Assembly (NCBI RefSeq): GCF_000143415.4 | Contig: NW_003314299.1 | Span: 1,121,773-1,185,772 of the forward strand | From: Selaginella moellendorffii | Taxonomy: Eukaryota > Streptophyta > Lycopodiopsida > Selaginellales > Selaginellaceae | Length of the DNA: 64,000 nt | Reading direction: 5' to 3' | Shown: positions 49,171 through 60,641 of the stretch, piece after piece | How positions within the stretch are numbered: the stretch's first letter is position 1 | Layout of the letters: each line of letters opens with the position of its first letter | Position numbers and translations under genes: made by a program | Notes under the pieces: generated by a model | What the model was told of the DNA's origin: nothing | The model's input: the letters and a program-made list of their open reading frames with translations, nothing else | The model's database searches: none

Positions 49171-51060
49171 GCATATAATACATATAAGATTATCTAAATA
49201 AAAAATAAAAGACATATTTTTATTATAAATAATCAAAGATTTAGTTTTAAAAAACTAACTTATATTAATAACAAAATTAATGAGAATAAAACTATATAAA
49301 GGATTTATAAACCTATATATTAATACTTATAAATACTGAATGTTAAGTTTATTTATAATGTCACCTTCTTATAAAATTTATAATTTTAATGGATTAAAAC
49401 CAATCCATATTAAAATGTCATAAACTTTACATATTGAAGAAGTTTAAGTGATAATAAAAGTATTGATCTTTCATATTTACTTTTTTTCCCTTGAAATTAG
49501 GGTATTTCAAATATATTCATATTTACTTAGGTATTATCATATATTTATCATAAAAAATTACAATTTAGGCTTGATGACTGCTATATAAATATTTTCATAT
49601 CCACTTTAGTAATATAGTCAAGGTTTGGTTACCAAATTTTTAGTTATTTCCCTTTATTTCTTCTGATTAGAAATGTTTATCTTAAATTACAAAATCATAA
49701 ATTATTACATATGGATAATTATTTTCATAGCTTTTACATTTAATATGTCAATTTCTGATGATCCTTGTGTTGGGTGGCTTAAAAGTTGTAAAATTACATC
49801 ATTTCAATTAATGAATTAAAGATTTTTATAAATTGCAAGAAAATCAATGGTGATTGGCATAGATCTTCTTTTATAATTGGCACTTGTAATTTAGAAATTC
49901 TAGATTGCACTTTTTATCCAACAACAAATAATTTAATTTGTAATAATCTTCATGGTGAAGAATTTAATCTGAATACTCTTGCAGGCAATGATGATGGGCA
50001 TCTTGTTTGTTGCTCACTTCCAATATTTTAATCCATAATTCTCATTTATTTATCAAGTAAAATATCTAGAAAGTAGAATTAATAAATATTTTTATTCTAA
50101 TCCTTCTTTTATATCATTCTTAACATTACATTTTACTAAATTGCATTAAATTGAAACTTTATTTAAAAAATTTATATTTTTTTCATAACTTCATACCATA
50201 GTTTATTAATTGTATATACTATACATCATTTAATATAATATAGTTAGATTATCTTGTATTTAGCTTCAGAACACTTCATCTAACAGAAATATTTATTCTA
50301 ATAGACCATGAATCTTAACAACTATAAGTTTTAATCATGAAAAACTTTAAGTTACTACAAATTTCACTATTTGTTTTAGTATTTTTATTTTATAGTAATT
50401 TTCACATATTGATATCTAAATCAAATTTAAACTACAGAGAAAAGTTGTAATAGTAAAACTTTTTTTTGTTAAAATTAATGAGATCCTATCTTCTAATAAA
50501 CAGCATTAGAAAGATGTTATTTTCTATAAATTTATTAATATAAATAAAATAAATGCACTATCATGCATTATATCGTTATTTACATAATAAAACAGGGCCA
50601 TAATAAATAGATTCAGATAATGTTGTAATAGATATATTGTATGTTTTTATTCAAATAAAAAAATGTATTCTATTTTAATTTTATTTCTTAATTTCAAAAT
50701 ATATTTGTATTTGAATTCAGAATAGCACTAGGCTAGGTGATTTTTAATTAAGTATTTGTTACTGAATATATCACCATTAAAAAGTCTATAATAAATCTTG
50801 TTTCTTATTAAATACATCACCACATTTAAAATTGCCATGTGGAGCTATATCTTGTTACAGGATCATATAATCTTAACATCTGGAGTTTTAACATCATGGT
50901 ATAATTAACTAATAGTTATTAAATATATCACCACATGTTAGTATTGATATCTAAAGGTCTAGCTAAATTAACTATAAGTGACATTTGGAGGTTTAAGATC
51001 TAGATAAAATAAAGAGCTCAATGTTAAAGATGACAAAAATAAAAGACAAAATGTTAATAT
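49171..51060. other. AT-rich spacer with a short decayed coding fragment
   Basis: It is very AT-rich. At about 49848-50030 (+) an open stretch reads KINGDWHRSSFIIGTCNLEI, then LICNNLHGEEFNLNTLAGND and DGHLVCCSLPIF followed by a stop. The 'ICN.L.GE...L..L' phrase vaguely recalls the post-F-box region of plant F-box proteins ('VCNPLTGE...LP'). This is weak, and nothing else is recognised. Confidence 0.3.
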
Positions 51061-51800
51061 TTTATTGTATAAAGTCATATATATACATTATATTATTACA
51101 TTTTTTTGGGGGGTCATGGGCATCTAGCTAGAGGCATGAGACAGGGAAAACCTTTCTCCTACTGCCTCCATAGTCTTTACTTGAGTTTCTACTCTTGACC
51201 CTCCTTCAAGTAAAAGTCCCAAGTGGCATGCTGGGAGGAGGATAACTAGGTCAAGCTTTTGCCAAGAATTGAGCATGCAGATCACAATTTCCATGTCGTG
51301 GTATATGTCTTCCACCTCATCACACAGTTAGAGGTGGCACAGGAGCTGCAGGTGAATTCAATGGCCAGTCTTTACCTAGAGGCTATAATTCCTGCATCTA
51401 TATGTGCCTAGAGTGTGCCACACCCAGAGTGGGGTTCATACCCATGGGATTCACTGTTCCATGTTATAGTTTACCACTTCCTATCTAAGCCATCTCCCAA
51501 AAGTACTTGTCAAGAGGGTGTTGGAGGGCAGACTCCAAGTCAAGGCCTAGATGCATGGTCCACTTCTTAAGGTCGAACCACTAGCCACTATCTCTCTTGT
51601 ACATAAGACTTATGATTGAGTGCTTGCATAGATAGTTTCATTTGAAGCTGGCTTAGTCTTCTTTGCAACATGATGTATTTGACTACTTGCTTCAATGCCA
51701 AGGGGATGGGTAGTTTTTGAGTTGAGCTCACAAGCTAAACTAAAGTCAATGAAAGCAAAAAAAAGTCAAAGGAAGTCAATACAATCCCCTAACTAGTAAA
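51061..51800. other. Less AT-rich block of unknown origin
   Basis: Composition changes sharply at about 51105 (TTTTTTTGGGGGGTCATGGG) and returns to AT-rich near 51800. A minus-strand stretch reads MEDIYHDMEIVICMLNSWQK, then LPACHLGLLLEGGS. It is probably part of an inserted retroelement, but no domain could be assigned. Confidence 0.3.
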
Positions 51801-52309
51801 AGTTTAATGGAACTACTTTAGTTTGTCCAGAACCAAGAATTTTTAACTTGAAATTTAATTGCTTCAACACTAATTAATCTTCTAGTCTAAAAAGAAAGAA
51901 AATTATCTATTAAACAACATAATTAATATTAAAATCAGAACATATTCAATCTTCTTCTATGTCTAAAAAAGTAGAAATGGGTATAGTGGAATGCTCTTTC
52001 ACTATAGGCTCATGTTGCATGTAATGTTATGCTATGCATTTAGCATAAACAGGTAAGTGAATGTGAGATACAAATCCCTAAGCCCCAAAGTGGAGCCAAA
52101 ATGGTGTCATGTGGTAGTGGCCGAAGCGAAAGCCAAATGAGCATAACACGTTTGGATTAAAAGTTTAGACTTGAAAAGTCAAGAGGAGTGGAACTCTCAA
52201 CAAAGTACTCAAGGAACGAGCACGAAATAAGCAATAAGTGAGTCTCTAGAAAAGGGACACAAAAGGACCAAAACATGACACATGGAAGTGTCAAGATGGA
52301 CCTAAGATG

Positions 52310-52415
52310 GAGTCCGAAATAAAATCGAGATTGAAACCGAAACTGAGACTGAGTTCAAGTCTAGGATTGAATCCAAGTCTAAATCTAAATTCAAGTCTGA
52401 GTCCGAGTCTGAATA
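52310..52415 (+). repeat. Degenerate hexamer repeat (GAGTCY / AAGTCT)
   Basis: A run of six-base units: GAGTCC, GAAACC, GAAACT, GAGACT, GAGTTC, AAGTCT, AAATCT, GAGTCC, GAGTCT, with constant phase over much of the stretch. A 13-G homopolymer follows at 52457-52469. Confidence 0.75.
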
Positions 52416-53270
52416 CTAATACAGGTTGTTGGGTGAAAGCCCAAAGCTATCTATTCGGGGGGGGGGGGGTGCTGTAGGGGGTTCCAAAAGTATAGTAGGA
52501 AGAGTGTGGGGGTTGAACTTCAATGGAGCCAGTTTGGCTAGGAAAGTCTAGTGTGACCCAGAAAGGTTATGCTAGCCATGTGTTGGGTGATGATATATCC
52601 ACTTAGGAGTCTAAGGCTAAAATAAATACGGATTGACAAGTGGGATAGCTTGGTGAAGTATTCAAGAGCTGACTTTAGTTCCTCTGGGAGATTAAATAGT
52701 CAATGCTCCCAGTCCAAGTGTGGGTGGCACTACCTACTTGAATATCTAGCGTGGCTCAACGAAACCTCGCTCTAGCTCTATGGCTAGAGCACCCAAATGC
52801 AAAAAGTGGGAAGAGTATCCATAAGGCTTGTGTTTCAAAATCTTGTCCCAAAGTCTCGGATTATGGACAGAAAGATAAGCAGTTCTTTAATATAGTGACC
52901 AAGGATACAATCACATGGGAAGAGTGTGAACTATACTTGAGCTCACAAGTTGAAAAGTTGAGCTCATGAGTTGAGTTGAAATTTCTATTGTAGTTTAATA
53001 CAAATATTAAAAACTTTAAAATATTTAAGAGATTGAGAGATTGAGCATGGAGCGCACAAGTGGGAGAGATCAATTGCAGGAGAGTGTAGGAGATGGAGTG
53101 TGTTAGTGTGAACATGAGTTGAGATTGAGAATGAGAGAGTGAGATAGTGCAAGAAATCTAGAACGATCGAGAGATCGAGAACGAAAGATGCCACCAAGGG
53201 TGAGTTTCGATTTGATTGCTTCCACTTCCATTTTTTTTCTTCTTGCTTCTTTCTTGATTGCTTCTTCAGG

Positions 53271-53690
53271 GCTCGCCACCTCAAGCACTTTGGCCGCCCA
53301 AGGGGCCAAGGTTATTTGAATAACCTTGGCCCTTTGGGTAGCCAAAGTGCCCGAGGTCAAGCTTGGGCTGGCCACCTCAAGCACTTTGGCTGCTCAAATA
53401 ACCTTGGCCCCTCGGGTAGCTAAAGTGCCCGAGGTCGAGCTCGAGCGAGTCATCTTGAGCACTTTGCTCGCCCGAGGGGCTGAGGTTATTTGAATAACCT
53501 CAACCCCTTGGGCAACCAAAGTGCCTAAGGTCGAGCTCGAGCTAGCCACCTCATGCACTTTGGCTACTTGAGGGGCTGAGGTTATTAACCTCGGCCCCTC
53601 AGGCAGCCAAAGTGCTCAAGGTCGAGCTTAAGCAGACCACCTCGGGCACTTTGGCCCCTCGGGTAGCCAAAGTGTTTGAGGTGGGGTTTG
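53271..53690. repeat. Array of five foldback (palindromic) units
   Basis: The phrase CACCTC..GCACTTTGG starts units at about 53286, 53382, 53460, 53556 and 53647 (steps 96, 78, 96, 91). Each unit carries the inverted arm ..CCAAAGTGC..GAGGT. Unit 1 pairs GGGGCCAAGGTTATT with AATAACCTTGGCCC across a TG loop. Unit 3 pairs GGGGCTGAGGTTATT with AATAACCTCAACCCC. Unit 4 pairs GAGGTTATT with AACCTC. Unit 2 has lost the inner left arm and unit 5 the whole inner stem. Spacers contain the palindrome GAGCTCGAGC. It is GC-rich against AT-rich flanks. Confidence 0.9.
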
Positions 53691-53889
53691 ATTTTTTTTT
53701 TTTTCTTTGACTGTTTGAATTTTTTATTATCTTTATTTAGTTTGACTACAAAAAAAAAAATTCTTTCAGAAAAGGAAATGTACCACATAAAAAGGTTGTT
53801 AGAGCCAAGAAGACATAAGAAGTTTAATTTGGCACTGACGATGACATTACAATCGATATGTTCATTGGCACATCAACAAAGACACATTT

Positions 53890-54085
53890 ACTTAGAAATC
53901 CATCGCCTCCACCACCATCACCTCCGCCATTACCACTTCCACCACCTCTATCGCACCTCCACCAGCACCATCACCACCTCCACCACCACCATCGCCACTA
54001 CCACCACCACTGCCACTATTGCCTCTGCCCCGGCTGCCACCACCACCATTGCCACCTCTACCACTACTCCTCATTAGCCCACCAC
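53890..54085 (+). repeat. Degenerate (CCA)n / CAC trinucleotide tract
   Basis: About 190 bp dominated by CCACCA/CCGCCA units. In one frame it would encode Pro-rich and in another His-rich sequence. It runs directly into gag-like sequence (IPKVGQFSGVHDMEPKEQ) and may be the proline-rich leader of that decayed element. Confidence 0.8.
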
Positions 54086-54910
54086 CAACACAAATCCCTA
54101 AAGTTGGGCAATTTAGTGGTGTTCATGATATGGAACCTAAGGAACAACTTGGAGCTAAAAGAGTTGCAAACCTTCCTGACAATATAGTGGACAAGTGCTT
54201 CTAATAGATTGTTATGCGGACAAGGGAAAAAGTAGTTCACCAAACACTTGAGGTGCTCAATTGGCCAAACCCTTGTGACTTGATCAAAGAAATCCCCTTT
54301 TGCCGTTTGCACCAAACAAACTTTGTCTGCATAGCATCCAAGTATGTCAACCCAGACATATATAGCTTGTTCAAACAGAATGGCCTTGCGATGAATATCG
54401 GTATGTTTCTAGTCTCTTTTTGTAAGCCAGGAAGAATGAAGATCATTACTATCACACTTGAGATTGTGAATAGCTGGGATCCTATTTGGAGGAGAAAGTC
54501 CAATTAAGGATCTTGTTTAGCATCAGTCACCAAAGGAGATTAAAATTTTATGCACAAATATCAATAAGATGTTAGAGAAGGGTGTTTTTTGCAAGTTTTA
54601 AAATCTTTGGGCATGTGATCTTGTGATAATCTTCATAGGAATATTCAATTTTGTATTGACTATTATCTATTAAATGATGTGATTATCTTATATATGTACC
54701 TTATTCCACACACTACTAATCTTTTGGATCATGTAGGGAGAAGTCATTAATTCATCAAGTTAGATCTTGCTTTTAAATACTAATAAATGCCAATAGCAAA
54801 AGAGGATATTCCTAAAATTGCTTTTTGTACACAATTTAGTATTTGTACGAGTTTTAGTAACTTCATTAATGATGACATAATCCACTCAGAGGGAACATGT
54901 TTAATCAATT
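54085..54910 (+). mobile_element. Decayed Ty3/gypsy fragment (gag-like and RT)
   Basis: IPKVGQFSGVHDMEPKEQLG (about 54090) looks like a gag N-terminus. At about 54640-54900 the translation gives IQFCIDYYLLNDVI, then IPHTTNLLDHVGRS, FIKLDLAFKY, MPIAKEDIPKIAFCTQFSI. These match the gypsy RT order 'CVDYR.LN..T', 'LP.ID.LLD..', 'F.K.DL..GY', 'I..ED..KTAF.T'. Stops interrupt it, and the spacing between gag and RT is too short for an intact element. Confidence 0.7.
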
Positions 54911-55499
54911 ATGAGAAGTTGGTTTAAAGCTAAAGTGGTTAAAATGTGATAAAGAGTGAAGACTAACTTTGCTATATAATGCAACTATAAACAACAACGT
55001 GTAACAATAAGTTAAGTAATAGAAAATAAACTTAAACATATATCAACTATAATAGAGGACCTCTTTTCCTAAAAATAAGCTTAGAAAATAAACACTGGAT
55101 GAACTTATGCTAAATGAACCCTTTGACGGTACTTTAAAAGAAGGATAAAAGAGTCACTAATTTATTCATGTAAGGACTCTTTATTATTTATGAAGAACTA
55201 TCTGTCAAGACCTTCTATTGTAATAGCACTAACAGAATATTATTAATGTCAAGGCCTTCACATAGAAAATAAAGCATACAAATTTAAGAGATGTCAACAA
55301 CACTAATATATATGGCAAATCTCATCACATACCCAACAATAAATATCATGGCCATAACCATGTCCTTGCCTTTGTTCTTAGGCAACATCAGTGTCCATCT
55401 CTATCAAAACAAGAGCATCTCCCATGGGAAATGGAGTTAAAGCACATCCAACTATAAGTGGGAAAGGTGATTTTTTTAGTATTGTGCCAATAAAAGAGT
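54911..55499. other. AT-rich spacer
   Basis: No gene is seen. It is probably the decayed remainder of the retroelement to its left. Confidence 0.4.
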
Positions 55500-56310
55500 A
55501 TTGTCAAGAGTGGTTAGGGCAAATGCATTCATAAGTCCTTTAAGACCTTGATGAATGTTAATCACAATATGCTCAAACTTAATAATATATTTGGCTTTGC
55601 ATAAAGTAAAAGGTTTCAAAAGCAAACATCAAATTGCATACTTGACATAGACAACCCTTAATAAAGATGATGCAATTGCTAAAATGCATCATTAGAGTTG
55701 TTAGCATACCTAAATACATACTTGAAGACTTTTAAAAGAAAACTTCAATTCACATAAGTGGCTATATTTAAACCATTTTACCACTGTAGTGTTGCAGTGT
55801 TGTTCTTTAAGACATGTGGGAAACTCATGTAAATACTGGGCATCATCCCAAGAATAATAAATGGTAATTATTGTAAAGTGATAGAACTAATAATATACAT
55901 TCCTAAGGAAGAAATTTGGCCAGACACGAGGATTGATAGTAAAAGTAAGAGAAGCTAAATCATGTGTCATAAGCACCACTATCAATTAAATTTAAGTATT
56001 CAATTGCAACCATATAGTATCAAGTAATTGCACCTATTGTTACTCCAGAGTCAGAGGAAGAGGAGAGGTTGCAAAGGAGGAGTATATTACTTCGCTACTA
56101 GATTAAATCGAAAGCACAAATCTAAACACTCCTTAAGGATAATCAAAGTTGCCCCCTCACTTCTATCAATGTAAGTATATGAAATATAAAAATATGTATA
56201 TTTAATTAGCCCAAAAACCTTAACTTATATATAGGAGTGAGTGTTCTAAATTGAAATCAACCCAATAGCTATTAAAATTTTATTACACTAATAAATACAC
56301 ATAATTTACC
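55500..56310 (+). repeat. Dispersed repeat, copy C (about 810 bp)
   Basis: Full-length relative of copy B, same orientation. It ends with ATTAGCCCAAAAACCTTAAC, TATATATAGGAGTGAGTG and CAATAGCTATTAAAATTTTA as in copies A and B. Each copy is followed by different sequence, so the right end is near TTACACTAATAAA. Confidence 0.75.
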
Positions 56311-56837
56311 TTATTAATAGTTCTCTCAATAAAATCAAAAAAAGAAAGAATACTATTGTGAGTATAATCTACATATTCCAATTTAGCTATAATACTAAAG
56401 AGAATAAGAAAGAAAATATAAGAAGGAAGACAAAGATAAAAAATACAATGAGGAAAAACTTAAACCAATCATAGGTTATATACTTATAAATTATAGCCAT
56501 TGCTAATTATAAAATTATAGTCATCTAACATAGATTTAAGGGCCAGCCACGTAAGTGCTGGCTTTTCGAATTCCATGCTTGCCTATTACAACAAGAATAA
56601 TGAATTTGGACAAGCTATAAAACCGTTTAATTTGGTGCCCAGCAGAGATCTGCAACCTGGAACTCTGTGCTTATGTAAGTGGAGATCACCACTAAAAGTG
56701 GCATCGGCCCAAGAAGCTCAACCTGGTGAAGAAGTAGAAAGCTTTACTTCCTGGAGTCCTGGCGTCTCAACACCGGCAATTCCTTCTTCGAGACCATGGC
56801 GTTGTTGATCAAAACAAGCTTGAAGTCGGCCATAAGA
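56311..56837. other. Intergenic / ValRS 3' flank
   Basis: AT-rich up to about 56530, then normal composition. A short plus-strand open frame at 56575-56808 shows no family features. It probably includes the ValRS 3' UTR. Confidence 0.45.
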
Positions 56838-59800
56838 CTAAGATGGTTGAGGAGATTTTACCTTTGAGCACTCAACGGCCTCAAGCGCAAGCTTCCACTG
56901 CTTGTCCACAAGCTTCCACCGCGCCACGTCCTTGATGTCACAGCGTCCCACAACTTGCTCAAAGAACAGACCCTTAGGAAGCTCGTAAGGTAGCTTTTCC
57001 ATTAGACTGCGGATGGTTGCATCCCTGTTCTGCATCTCTTCTTGCAACCTGGTTACCTTTGCCTCAAAGGCACCTCGTGCGGCGTTGTTGTTGTTTACCG
57101 CCATCTTCTCTGCAAGAGCTTCCACTTTCCTGTCAAAAACACAGTGTCATAATCAAGTTGTGGAGTTCACGCGAGTGTATCACCTGCGATCGTCTTCCTG
57201 TTGCGTGACGAGCTTGTCCAGCTCACGACGGACAATTGATAAGCCTTCAAACACGAGGCAGACAGACAGTTTCCCATCGATAACACTTATGCCACAGGCG
57301 GGAGGAACTTCAAAGATTCTTTTCACAACCTGCAAATCACAGTGAGAACACCGACCGGAAAACAGGAGCTTACTTGCCTTCACAGAAGAAAGCTTCGCCA
57401 GCGTTGAAACTTCCAAAACTTTGGAGTTGAAGAGCCCCGCCCGATCCTCGTCTTCAGTAACAAGGTAACACTCTGGCCTGGCATCCGCATAGCGCGTCAA
57501 GAATACAATGGGCTACAAAGGACGATGAATGCAAACCTTTGCCTTGGCTTCAGCTCTGCAGCTGCATGAAGACTCCGTGCTGTCTTTACGACGGAGCTTA
57601 TAAGCTCCATCTCCTTCTCAACTTCGTGATTGCTCCACCCCTGAAAGACAAAGGAAAAGAACAACGTTAGGTAGTGTCAAAAGAATCATGGTTTTTACCG
57701 GCTTCTCTGTGGGATAGCTTGCGGTCATAATCGAAGACCGCTCTTCACTCTTGTTCTTGTGAGGTAGCCTCTGCCACAGCTCTTCGGTAATGAACGGCAT
57801 AAACGGGTGCAGCATGCGTAATCCCGAATCCAGACAAATATATAGAGTAGACCTCGTAGCAGCTTTACCATCCTCCCCCAGCTCCTCGGAAGATAGAAGC
57901 GGCTTCACTAGCTCGATAAAGACGTCGCACAGAGAGTATTGCCACCACGAATAAACTGCGCTTGAGGCTCCAGATAAATCATATCTAGCAAAACTCTTGT
58001 TGATCTTGCAGACTATGTCGTTCAAGGAGGACAAAATCCATTTGCAGGACCAGGGAAGCGAGGATATGTCGAGATCTTCCTCTGGCTCAAAGCCGTCATG
58101 AAAGTTGAGTCTCGCAAAACGGACAGCATTCCACAACTTGTTGCACCACTGGCGGTAGCCAAGAAACCGCTGGATGTTCAAGTTCATGTTCTCGGCCTGC
58201 AAAAAAGGATGGCGTCAAACAACAAGATGCAAGAAAACCATACCTGTGCTGTATAGGCGATAAGTCCAAACCGCAGAGCGTCGACTCCACACTCGGGGAT
58301 CCCTCGAGGAAAATCTTTGTGGAGCCCCTCAGTGGCTTGTTTGAGCTCTGACGGTTGCAGGTTGAGCAGAGCTAACTTGGCCACTAAACCATCCAAAGAT
58401 ATCCCGGATATCACGTCAAGAGGATCAATCACGTTTCCCAGGGACTTGGACATCTTGCGCTTGTGAGCATCCCTCACCATCCCGTGCAGCAAAACCTGCA
58501 TACCAACGTTTCCCATTTGTCCAACAAAAACTGCTAAAACATACCGTTTTGAAAGGAAGCTGGCCGGTCAGCTGTGTCCCCAGCATCACCATCCGCGCCA
58601 CCCAGAAAAACAATATATCATGTCCCGTCTCCAAAACTGTTGTGGGATAAAAGGCAGCGTAGTCGGCTGTAGAATCAGGCCATCCAAGCGAGGAGAATGG
58701 GAAAAGTCCCGATGAAAACCACGTATCAAGAACATCGGGGTCATGCTGCAACTTGAACGTAGCACCCGGAAATCTTTGCTTGATCTCTGCATCTGCAGCC
58801 TGTTCGGAGTCTGCAACCGCCCAGTGATCATCGTAGATTCCAAACGTCTGATCTTCGTCCGCGTCCAATACGGCATACCAGGCGGGTATCCTGTGTCCCC
58901 ACCAAAGCTGGCGAGATACACACCAGTCTTCAATATTTTCCAGCCACCTTCACAACGAAACATGACAAATAAGAACGCGCAAAAAGAGAAGGAACTTGCC
59001 TGAACCAGATGTCTGCAAAAGACGACGGAACAATCTGAAGCTCGTTGTTTCTCAAGGCCTCACAGGCTCGCACAGCCATTTCCTTGCAATCCACGTACCA
59101 CTGAGGCTTCATCATCGGCTCCAGCACATCGTTTGATCTTGAACAAATGGCAAGAGGCATCTTGTGAGGAAACTTCCCTCGGAAAAGTTTCTGGAATTAC
59201 CAATTCTTAGAGTTCATTAAAGTTACCAAAACCAAGCTTTCTTTTACCTTGCGTTCTAAAGCTTCCAAAACTCGTTCCCGAGCAATGTAGCGCTTGAGGC
59301 CCTCAAATTCATGGCCGCCATTCTCGTTGATCCTTCCATCGTCCGTGAGGATGTTGATAAACTCAAGACCGTGCCTCTTTCCTCTTTCGAAATCCTTTTC
59401 ATCGTGTGCCGGAGTAATCTGCAGAAAGAGAATGGCATCACGTAGTATAAGAAAGCACAAACCACATACCTTTACAGCTCCAGTACCTTCATTTATCTTC
59501 ACTTTCGAGTCCTGTATGACGGGAATCCTTCTCCCGTTGAACGGATGAGCGAGGAACTTCCCGTGAAGATGTGCAAATCTCGGATCGTCTGGGTGAACAG
59601 CAACAGCGGTGTCTCCAAACATGGTTTCCGGTCGCGTGGTAGCAACCACAATCTCTTCAGAGCTGCCCTCCACCGGATACGCAAAATGAAACATCCAACC
59701 AAATGGGACTTTCTTGTCATAGCCGGGTACCGACAGCGAGGTAGCCTCAACGTCTCCTGTGTGCTCAACTTCAATGTCCGAGATGGCAGTCTTGAGAAAG

Positions 59801-60641
59801 CAGTCCCACTTTACTATCCGGTTGGCCCTGGGACAAGAAAAACGTTAGTCTATCACTGAAGTTGATGTACACATACCTGTAAATCAGTCCCGCTTTGTAT
59901 AACCGCACAAAAGCTTCAGTTACAGCGCGTGACCTCTGCAGATCCATTGTGAAGCACTGTCCAGAAGAGCAATTACTTGCGAGATGGTAAACAAGGGAGG
60001 GGAAAAAAAGCTTGTAAACCTCTCGAGACCAATCTAGCGATGCTCCCATTGTCCGGAGTTGAGAACAAATGGCTCCTCCATACTCTGTCTTCCACTCCCA
60101 AACTTTCTTGACAAACGCATCTCTCCCGAGATCATGCCGGGTAAGGTTCTGCGTGGATGCGAGCTTCTTCTCGACCACCACCTGCGTAGCAATCCCTGCA
60201 TGATCGACTCCAGGCAACCACAAAGTCACGCGGCCGCTCATTCGGGAATGCCGGACAAGAGCATCCTAAATCACACACCAACACAAGAGTTACAAAAAAT
60301 CGATGTTACACCAAAACCGGCTATACCTGCACAGACACGGTAAGAGCATGGCCGAGGTGCAAATGCCCCGTCACGTTTGGTGGTGGCAACACCTTCGCAA
60401 CGAAGAAGGATGAGAGTTCACTACGAAGAAAAAACGTTTAAATTTCTTCTACCATAACGAATTTTGGCTCAGTGCTGGCCGCATCCGCTCCAAAGAATCC
60501 ACAGGCCTCCCACCAAGAATACCAGCTAAAGAAGAAGCGGATGAGATTGCTAAATGACCGAGACACATACCCAGCCTGAACGTCCGCAGGATTGTAGCCC
60601 GGCTCCATTGTTGGATCCAGGGGCTTTTTTTCCGCCGCCAT
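56838..60641 (-). CDS. Valyl-tRNA synthetase
   Basis: ATG 60641 starts [20 protein letters not shown]; the frame further left has no ATG. It has many short introns. Class-I motifs: [20 protein letters not shown] (HIGH motif as HLGH), [14 protein letters not shown], editing-domain [20 protein letters not shown] and [71 protein letters not shown] and [16 protein letters not shown]. The anticodon-binding domain has NKLWNAVRF and [18 protein letters not shown]. The C-terminus is a coiled-coil-like piece with [19 protein letters not shown], ending [12 protein letters not shown]. It lacks the usual end around 'APGYQEKVP', so the tail is divergent. In Arabidopsis one such gene serves cytosol and mitochondria. 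Confidence 0.93.

Noticed and set aside
53676-54077. 133-codon open frame with Thr/His-rich end
   Set aside because: It is produced by the CCA trinucleotide tract and poly-T; no start context or domain.
56575-56808. 77-codon plus-strand open frame left of ValRS
   Set aside because: No similarity or context; it overlaps the probable ValRS 3' UTR.
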